A DNA stretch of 64,000 bases from Pieris napi (Eukaryota; Arthropoda; Insecta; Lepidoptera; Pieridae). Shown here in pieces: positions 1-9,100 of this stretch (within the stretch, counting starts at the first letter, position 1; the number at the start of each line of letters is the position of its first letter). Position numbers and translations under genes: made by a program. The stretch is from positions 9,430,001 to 9,494,000 of the forward strand of contig NC_062254.1 in assembly GCF_905475465.1 (NCBI RefSeq), given 5' to 3'. Under the pieces are notes generated by a model. That model was not told where the DNA came from. It ran no database searches and saw only the letters and a list, made by a program, of their open reading frames with translations.

Positions 1-147
1 AGGGGTATATATTACTATAAACATATATCGTGGGTTTTATATTATCTAGTATTTTTTTTTAAATAAGGGGGATACTAGAATCTCACCTTATGATATCTTC
101 TGGACGATGGACTAAGTAGACTCATTGACTAAGTAGACTGAGTAGAC

Positions 148-480
148 TTAAACTCATTGAAACCTATAAAATCCTCACTGGCCACTATAATGTTCCAGGA
201 ATTGAGAAGCTCTTTATTTTAAGTGAAAATACACATTTGAGGGGTAGTTCTTTAAAACTTAAGACTACTCAACACAACACAAATTCGCTAAAGAACTTTC
301 TCCCAAACCGTGTAGTGGCCGACTGGCATAGGCTTCCGGAAAGTGTGATCAGTGCACCATCTGTGAACACCTTTAAAAATAGACTGGATAAGTTTCTCCA
401 AATCCCATAATACACGCGCATCAGCTTATTAAAAGCTGCCAGTGTGTTAAGTAAATAAATAATAAAAATAATAATAATAC
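148..480 (+). mobile_element. 3' end of a CR1-like LINE (end of ORF2 plus tail)
   Basis: An open frame ends at a TAA at 408-410 and encodes a typical LINE ORF2 C-terminus, with NFLPNRVVADWHRLPESV followed by a VNTFKNRLDKF helix. It is followed by an A-rich AATAAATAATAAAAATAAT tail to about 480. Only the last ~87 residues are present, so this is a 5'-truncated dead copy. The CR1/L2-type assignment comes from the NRVV-DW-LP pattern and is approximate. Confidence 0.7.
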
Positions 481-575
481 ACTGCTGCAAATACTAAATT
501 CACGTACGTAGATCATTTTCCAATTGAGAAGACTGGCATATAAATAAATAACATTTCTAAAGTGTCTGTAATAAA

Positions 576-814
576 TAAATCAGTGGCGCTACAACCTTTT
601 TAGGTCTGGGACTCAGATTTTTGTATCTGTCTCATGATCATTTGTCAATCTAATAGGCAAGTAGGTGACTTACCGTAAGCCAGTTTCCTGACGATGTTTT
701 CCTTCACCGTTCGAGCGCACATAGAAAGAAAGTATTGTGTGCACTGGGAATCGAACCTACGACCTCTGGAATGAGAATCGTACGCTGAAGCCTAGGCCAA
801 CACTACTCAAAGTG
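576..814 (-). mobile_element. tRNA-headed SINE, family 1
   Basis: Inverted copy of the SINE seen almost complete at 8811-9100. It has the same GTGGCGCTACAACC end, the same internal block with GATCATTTNTCAATCTAATAGGCAAGTAGG, and a B-box-like GGGAATCGAACCTACGACC complement. Moderately diverged. Confidence 0.8.
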
Positions 815-1103
815 GGTATATATTTACTTAAATGGATCGTGTTAGAATAACGTACTATTACTAGAATACAAAAAAATACAAAAACTAGTATTAAACATAA
901 CCGGCCTTATTATAAGACGTGGACTGAAGATACCGTGTTGCCATGGTTACCAATCTTGGAAAGGACATAATCCCAATAGTTAATACAGTACTATCTTTAC
1001 ATTTTCTAAATACGGAGACTGTGAGTGATATTTTTCCAATCCATTAAAATTCAAATTAACCTATATTATTGATTGTTCTCGAATAGAAATATACAGTATA
1101 CAC

Positions 1104-1325
1104 AGTGTTGGCTTAATGGCCGCGTGCAACTCTCATGCTTGAAGACGTGGCAACCAACAATGCATAGTGGAGTTTCTGTCTATGTGCGCAATTTATACTA
1201 GGAAAACATCGTGAGGAAATGGACACAATCCGCTAATGTCAAGCACAGAAGGCTTATCACTTATTTATCATTACGTAAGATACAGAAATCTGAGACCCAT
1301 AAAAAAAAGGTTATAAAATTGCGCT
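1104..1325 (+). mobile_element. decayed tRNA-headed SINE, family 1
   Basis: Starts with a CAGTGTTGGCTTAATGGC head and keeps the internal GGAAAACATCGTGAGGAAA block and the CAGAAATCTGAGACC block of family 1, but the B box is destroyed. The small open frame across it is not a gene. Confidence 0.7.
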
Positions 1326-1499
1326 TCAGATTTATTAATATTTTTTATTATATTTTCGGTATCATACATCCAAAGCCCATTCATATGAAAAAAATTAAAA
1401 CTGATTTTGTTCGTACGATTAATCGTGAAAGCAACCGTTTGATCTTGATACTTTCATCGATAAAGGTGAACGATTTTTCAAAGCGTTTAAAACGTTGAT

Positions 1500-2814
1500 C
1501 CATTTAGTTTTATAAATCGTTTCCAATCCAGACGAAATGTGCATTGGAAATGTTAAAGTTAGCTTCTAGATTTTCTGATAGGTTTATTGTCGGATTTGAG
1601 CGAATGAAAATACTAAGGGCCCAATGAATCGGAACATAGCGGAAATTGGGCTAAGCTTTTAGTCTGTGTATTCAATCTTAAAGCGATTTAATGAAATTCG
1701 TAGACTGTTGTGTACTAGACAGGAGAACGCTGTGAAATTGGAGAGGTTTTAGTTATATTAATACGAAAGCGCATGAGGTAGTTCGGATATTGGATAAATT
1801 GACAAGATGAGTGAACCAGCCAATTGTAACTGAAGTAGTGTTCTGTCTCTTTTCTTCAGATGCACACATGAAAGAGACGAAAGAGTACTTAAGTGAATTA
1901 AATCAAAATTTATTTAATCCCATTGGTACATACACTTAAAAACGTCAATATTTAAAAAAAGGAAGTTCCCAAAGTTTTAGGAAATAAAGCCCGTTTTTAG
2001 GAAACGGGAGATTTGACACTCCCTTGCTGTCTATCTTCTCGGCCACATATCTGGCTGATCGCGTGGCTGATAGGCCATATATGTGAAACTTCTTTGGCAA
2101 AATAATTTTTACCTCTTGTTCATATTTAAACAAATCTAAAACTTAAGATTTCCGAGACTTAGAGGGAGGGAAAAAGGAAGATATGTTAGGAGTTTAATTA
2201 ATTTAATTGTCATTAAAATAATTTATTTCTTCAATAATAAAAACACGTGGCATTTTAATTTACAATTCGTCATTTGAGAATTCAATAAATTATTTGGCAT
2301 AAAATATAAAATACTAATATTTCATAAATTCTCTTTACAAATTTTAATTTAAAAAATAGAATTTCCATGAATAGAAGTAATTTCCCTTCTCACTCTACAC
2401 AATTGTAAGGCACTGTAACTATTACGCCATGCTTCACTTGTTGAAACAAAATGTCATAATAATAAAATAACAAACGCTTAGCTTTACTTCAATTGGGGTT
2501 ACATTTATTTCTTAGGTGGGTAGGTGACTGTCATAGGATATACTGTGTATAAGAAAAAAAAATCACTTTTACTGTATAGTGGTAGAGGCTGGTAAAAGAA
2601 TCCTTGCTTTTGAAACCTTCTTGCCAATTATAGGTCATGGTACGAACCCACAAAGCCAGAGAGATATGTCAAGATCTGCAAGATCTGGTCTATTTAGGAT
2701 AATGTGACTGTTTCCGTAAGACTGAGTTCTTATTTCACTTTCTTTTGTTATACATCACCGTTTTTAATATAACAACGTTTGACATATAGTGTAAATAAGT
2801 GTTAATTAATTAAA
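1500..2814. other. AT-rich stretch, no gene recognised
   Basis: No convincing exon, RNA or classified repeat was seen. The missing first exon(s) of the downstream receptor gene were sought here (L1 start with a Cys-x-x-x-Asp-Ile-Arg-type motif, or a signal peptide followed by a GT donor) and not found. Confidence 0.5.
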
Positions 2815-2950
2815 TTAATTAATTTATTATTTATTTATTAACACTTCGTTGCATATACATTAATATAGTACAATTGACATAATTAAATAAAAAGGAGAGC
2901 AACTGGCGGCCTTATCTCTTCCAGGCAACCACTGTGAGAAAAAAAAAACT
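2815..2950 (-). mobile_element. LINE 3' tail, family B, beside a splice acceptor
   Basis: Complement of a LINE end: a TTTATTTATTTATTAACACTTCGTTGC tract, then AGGAGAGCAACTGGCGGCCTTATC and CCAGGCAACCACTGTGAGA. The same blocks recur at 46795 and 51385. The fragment stops about 24 bp before the receptor exon acceptor at 2973. Confidence 0.75.
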
Positions 2951-2973
2951 AATAATAATATTCCCTGTTACAG

Positions 2974-3114
2974 GTGACAGGCTGTGTTGCGATTTATGGG
3001 GCGTCGGGTTTGGAGTCTGTGGGCGGGCTCTTTCCAAACCTAATGAGGGTGCGTGGGAATACACTGATTAATAACTACGCGCTTATCATCAGTAATATGC
3101 CAAGACTTAGAGAG
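2974..3114 (+). CDS. receptor exon (L1 domain, part 1)
   Basis: Acceptor TTCCCTGTTACAG ends at 2973 and the donor GTATTA begins at 3115. The exon holds 47 codons in phase 0. It carries the insulin-receptor L1 signature TGCVAIYGASGLESVGGLF, then FPNLMRVRGNTLINNYAL and ending PRLRE. The previous exon must end in phase 0. Confidence 0.85.
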
Positions 3115-6100
3115 GTATTATTTACACTAGTGTTTAAGGTCAAAGTATGTATGTCTCGTGTTCAGTTAGAGACTGGAGTTAGAACCTTGATATGATTATA
3201 TGTTTTTATCGTTATATTATATGTTTATATATATATATACAGTATACACCTTTTTAACATCCATTGATGATAGTGCAGCCTTGCGATTCTGTAACTCACT
3301 TTTCGAACTCACACAGGTCACTCGTCACAACAGTTACAGAATCGCAAGGCACTCCAATGACATTTAGAATAGCGGGTTGGTATATGGTAGTATCTTAAGA
3401 ATTAGTACACTCTTTTTTAAATGTCCTTGAGTAGTATTGGTTTTTTTTAAGAACGGGCAATAGGCTTATCTGATGTTAAGTAAAACCGCTGCCTATGTAC
3501 ACTCTAAATGCAAGAAGGCTCGTAAGTCCGTTGCCGGCCTTCCAAGAATTGGTACGCTCTTTATTAAAGGCCCCTTTGTCGAATTGGTTTCCGAAATACT
3601 TCAGTGGGCTGCTGGTTCCACATAGTGGTGGTGCGCGGCAAAAACTGCCTTAGAAAACGCTCAGTTGTGGAACGACGGACGTCGAGGTGATACGGATGGT
3701 ATTTTGTAATTTGCCAAAAAATAAGAAACACTGTTCGACGAAGTTTTCTCAATTTTTTTTTCAGATAGGCCTCGCAAATCTCCTAAAAGTAGACAGAGGT
3801 GGAGTTATAATCTGGCCAGGTCCTCTCACCTGTTACGTACATTCTGTAGATTGGAGGGCAATCGCACCGAATGCAAGGCACGTACTTAGTGGAATTGACG
3901 TATACAATCCATGCAAGACCTTGCCCTGTTCCTGTACGGATAATTCCACTACTAACTTCTGTTGGAATAATATGTAAGCAAAAACTACTCTATTTTTCTA
4001 ATAATTTGATAACACAACTATTTTATGTTCTAATATAATTGATGTGTGTTAAATTTGTGAAGTCATATTTTCTTGTATTTTTTTAGGCAAACACATTGTA
4101 TTGTCTTTGATTGACATAACCTTTACACATTTAAAGAAAAAACTTTTTAACCGGATTAAAGTTATGTATTATTATAAATTTACAATTATTTAACATAATT
4201 TTTAATTTATCCCACGTTTCGCGTGCTTTACAGCGTGCGTGTTGTATGTCAAAAAGTATCACAGCTGTAGAGAAAGTTGCATTATCTGTATTTATTTCCC
4301 CGGAGTTAGTATCGACTAAAAGATGGAGGGTTTTGGCAAAAATGGCTCACGGTGTCCTCTGTTTTCGCGGATATTTTTCTTGAGATTTTAATTTGGATAT
4401 TATTGGATCCCAGGTGTTTGACAATTTTAGGCCGTCTTCTCTATTGAAATTGGGGTGTTTTTTGATTTCAATGGCTTCGCGTTTAGTACGCGTTGGGAAG
4501 AATCTTTTTCTTTCGCAAGTACTTTCGGTTGGTCAAAGCGTATGTAGTGATAAGGCCTATCTTGTATGTGTTTACAGACTGCTGATTTTCTGTGTCGTCT
4601 ATGTCTTATCTCCGCAATGTTTCTTTGAGTCTGCTGGACATATTGCGTTTAGTTTTCCCTATGTAAGACAGGCCACAGTCGCAATCCAGTTTGTATATAC
4701 CTGCATCTTGCAATGGACTGTTACTTTTGATTGGTCTTAGGAATTGCTTTATAATAATACATAACTTTAATTCGGTTAAAAAGTTTTTTTCTTTACATAC
4801 ACATTATTTTAGAGGAGCAGTGTTGGCCTAGTGGCTTCAGAGTGCGACCCTCATCCCTGAGGCTAATTAATTCTATTTCTTTGAGGTTTCCGACATGGAA
4901 ACCTCACGAAAAGTGATTGTTAGGAATTTTCCTATAGAGGAAAATATATTTCTCGCTCACAACTCACTCGAACCTACGCATTGGAGCGTAATACAAAATA
5001 AAGGTTATTTTTTCTCGACATTTGTTTATATTGACATAATCATTGATGTTTATTCCGAAGGTTTATTCTCTTCAAACCGAAACAGCCTAAAGTGTCACGC
5101 TTTCATATTGAGATCAGATTTCTGTCTTGATCATTTTTTATTAGCACGTAGGAGAAATTGATCGCGCTCATACATATTTTTTTTTGTAACAACTAAAGAA
5201 AATTAGGGGCCTCATAGCCTAGCGGTCTTATTAAGTGGCAGCTAGGTGGGGGGTACCGGGTTCGATTCCCGGTTCGAGGGCAAGTTTTAATTTAATTTAA
5301 ATTTGTTCTCGGCCTTTGCGAGGGTTGTGCGGTACCGGGCGAGTGTTTAAACCGTACATGGAGAGCACGGTCGAATTTCTAAGGCAAGCAGTGAGTATGC
5401 TACCTAAGAAAGGAGACTGTGAAGGTAGCAATACGTTCTAGGCCGAGGATGGCAAATTACAAGTGCGAATTATAAAAATCTTATACTTGACGCTGGCTAA
5501 TGCACAAACCGTGCCAGAGCCATAAAAACACAAAAAAATAAATAAAGAAAAAGCTACCCACGCTGCTCTGTTGTTTCGTGCATTCATGCGAACATAATTT
5601 TGATGACTTTTCTCAAACGTGTTATCTACTCAGTATTTCATATTAGGAGATATTTTTCAGGAAATGTCAGCGCTTCCTCGAAGGTCCGGAGGCGGAAAGA
5701 TGTAACCCGGAGTGTGTCGGATGTCTCAAAAGAGATGGATCTATTTGTTCCCTCTGCCGATATTATACGTATCGAAATAAGTGCCTCAACACTTGTCCGA
5801 ACGGGACGTGAGTATACCGAAATAAATGTAACAATATGATGTATTCTTTTAGAATATGGTATTGAAAAATGAATAGATCGTGTCACTTGCTTGTGCTGGT
5901 TTTGATTAAATTAAATGTTTTAATTAAATAGGAGGTTAAACGAGCAGGCCAACTACAAAAGGCAATACCACGAATTTTATCATTGGGAGCGTTAGCGGCT
6001 TTTGAGTGTACGTTCTTTTAAAATTGACCAATCACAGGCGTCGCGATGGGTCTGTTCGATTTTTAAAATTGTCTATCCCCAGTGTGCTTACAATGTGTTA

Positions 6101-9100
6101 CACAGAATGAACTAAATACCCATGACATGTATAAAATAAAACTATATAAAGTTGAACAAATATTTTAAACTAATTAATAAACCCGACAATTTTCAACGTA
6201 TTAAGTTAAAGCTGGATATTTTTCGTCTATATTCGTACGTCAACTCTTTTGTTTCCGAAATAAAATAAAGATTATACAGATTCGTAGTATTCGAAGTCGA
6301 CATCGGATATCCAAGTCAAATCCTGAGTAATGGGCCTGTATCGATTCTAAATGAGGTACTAAGTTTTGCTTGTTTTCTGTCTCTTTGTTTTCTTTTGTGT
6401 AATTACGTGTATTGAGTTTCGTGATTCTTAATACTGAACACTAGCTTCTAAAGGACATTATGAGATTGTCATTAATACAGACAAATTGGAAGGTTTTTTA
6501 ATAAATAAACTTAAGCTTAATATAATCGTTCCTGACACTCTCTTAAAGTGGCAAGAGGCAAATAATAAGCTGCTAATATTCACAATAAAAAATCTAGTCT
6601 ATGATTAGCTTACATTTAGTAGTGCCTAGCGGAACAGATATTTATTTGAGAGACACACACACACGCGCGCGCGCACACACACACACTCACACATACACAC
6701 ACAAACACACACGCACCAAATTTATTTTTACGACTCCGTTTGCAATGTTTTCTTTTAGCACTTACTTATTTTCTTCTATTGTATCTTATGACAATGACCT
6801 AATTGTACGTGTTCCGGTCCGGTGGTGGAGGGGCTGGCTATCTGTCATTCAGGTCTCCTGTTACAGAGACTCTGTCTCTCACATACACTTCCTAATGTTA
6901 TCATCTTAGTTTAATCATAATAACCTTGTAAGTATATGTGAGAGAAGATATAAAGATTATTATTATTTGTTAAATTTTGTTTGTATGTATGTACAGGTTC
7001 CGTTCCAATCAATAAAGCTTTTTATAAATTTCACGATTATTTAAATGATCCTTAGGATTGATTTGCTTGCAAATATTTATGGCTGGTCTGCCTTATAAAC
7101 AATTTGTATGATTCAAAACTTGGCGATTAAAAGAGTGGCGGAGAGTTTCTTGCCAGTACTTCTTGCCCGCTACGCCCTTGACTTGTGAACTGGTGACATC
7201 TTTTCAGTTGACGTTCATAAGTGTACTTGGTTACCTTTATGAATAAAACAAAAAAAAATCAAGTAAAATTTTACTCCCGAAGATAAGTCTTAAAAAATTC
7301 ATTTTTTCACAGAAATATCTAAACTAGATATGGCTAGACTATATAGTAATTATCAGTTTTCCTGATTGTCTATGTCACAGAGTAGGCTGTAGCTGATTCG
7401 CTAAATTAACAATAATTCTGTAACTCTATCGTCATGATCGTAGTATAGAACAATGTTGAACAATCGTATCATAGAACAATGTTGGATTTGAAAAAATCCA
7501 AAATCCACTTTTTATCATATTTGGATACTAATTGACTAAATATTACGGCTACATTAAAAAAAATTCATGTGCTTTAAATGTCAAATTGATCAGTCGGTAA
7601 AGTGAAGGATTTGATAGACGCTCATTGATTTTTCTAGAAAAGTTATTTTTATATTGTTTCAAAAGAAACCCTATCGATTGTATTCCAATTTTCATAATTA
7701 CAGAATATGAACTTAAAAAGTTATGACAAAAAACGAACATGATTATATAATTTTAAAATGGCTGCCCTATAAAGTTTACTATTTGTCAGATCCGTCACTA
7801 TTCTACGACTATGACGCTTTATGTCTTGGCCTTGAATGCATTTATTTCTTAGGCAATATTCGTAATAGACAAGTACGTTCACAGTGTTAATTCCGAATAT
7901 AAAATTAAAATCCACGGCCAAAGTGCACGGCCGAAATTTGAACACAGGACATAAGGGTTGAAAGTCGAATTGGAACACTGCTCTTGACCAGGACTCACTA
8001 GTTTTTTGCCAGGTCTTCAATCATTTTATTTACATACCATTATAATATACTGAACATTTTTTTGTATTTACCCCAGTATTATCAATTGCAATCTTATTAG
8101 CTTTTGTTTTCTATACCCATTCAGTCTTTCTTGAAGACTTTTCAGCATCATTATAAAAATGGCTGTTAATTTTGACATACTATATTTTATTATAAGTAAA
8201 AAGACTACCGTCATGATATTCGATCGTTTAGATCATGCCATCTACAGTTGACATTAATTGGAATCGCAATTAAATCCTTTTTTATTCGCGCAATTAACGC
8301 TTTTCATATAATAAAAGCCAGCTAGTCAATCGCTGTCTTTCACCATCGTCACGTGACGTAACCTAGTTTCAAATATATTTTCTACGCCTTTTAAGACAGC
8401 TAAACGGTTGTGTTTAGAAAATTGCATCATAAAAGAAAAGCTAAATAATCACCCGTTATTAAAAGTCTAATCAATAGAACTAATCCAATTGACTTCTTAC
8501 AAAGCTCGGTTCACTATTGTATTGTTACCTTTTCTTTTCTCCAACAGAATACCCCTAACTGACACTAATTACTGTGTAACAATAGATGAATGTACACATT
8601 TGGAGCGCTGGCCGTGGAACAATACGTGCGTCTCCGAGTGTCCACAAAACCACGTCAAACAAACTAAAGGGACAACAACCTGTGTGCCATGCGAGAATTG
8701 TAATTTGGTATGTCTTTATCTAGTTTATTAGTATATTCTCTTTTTTCTATTTATTGTAGGACTTATTGACAATACTTGTAATATACAACACCTTAAACTT
8801 TAACTTTGAGCAGTGTTGGCCTAGTGGCTTCAGCGTGCGACTCTCATCCCTGAGGTCGTAGGTTCGATCCCCAGCTGTGTACCAATGGACTCTCTATGTG
8901 CGCATTTAACATTCCCTCGAACGCTGAAGGAAAACATCGTGAGGAAACCGACATGTCTTAGACTCAAAAAGTCGACGGCGTGTTTCAGGCACTGGAGGCT
9001 GATCACCTACTTGCCTATTAGATTTAAAAATGATCATGATACAGATTCAGAAATCTGAGTCCAAGATATAAAGAGGTTGTAGCGCCACTGTTTATTATTA

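Larger units (their letters stand above)
3115..3764. other. receptor intron with MITE and LINE pieces
   Basis: This intron holds a TA-rich microsatellite near 3222-3240, a short copy of the GCGATTCTGTAACTC MITE (3273-3350) and a reversed LINE family A end (3440-3712). Confidence 0.7.
5808..8547. other. receptor intron, 2.7 kb
   Basis: AT-rich intron with a (CA)n tract, an RTE-like LINE tail and a TIR-bounded MITE listed separately. Nothing else coding was recognised. Confidence 0.6.

Noticed and set aside
1211..1498. 95-codon frame
   Set aside because: Overlaps a decayed SINE and AT-rich sequence. No domain or splice context.
1..2973. Search for the signal-peptide/L1 first exon of the decoy receptor
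   Set aside because: No ATG plus hydrophobic leader or L1 start with a good donor in phase 0 was seen. The exon is probably upstream of the window or too short to recognise.
4393..4740. 115-codon + strand frame
   Set aside because: The reverse strand encodes the GIY-YIG nuclease of a Penelope-like element.
5204..5285. tRNA-like sequence (also 8811, 19152, 50627)
   Set aside because: A and B boxes are present, but each is followed by a long body and A-rich or repeat tail and belongs to a multicopy family, so these are SINE heads.
6601..6909. 102-codon frame with repeated His/Thr residues
   Set aside because: Produced by reading through the (CA)n microsatellite inside a receptor intron.
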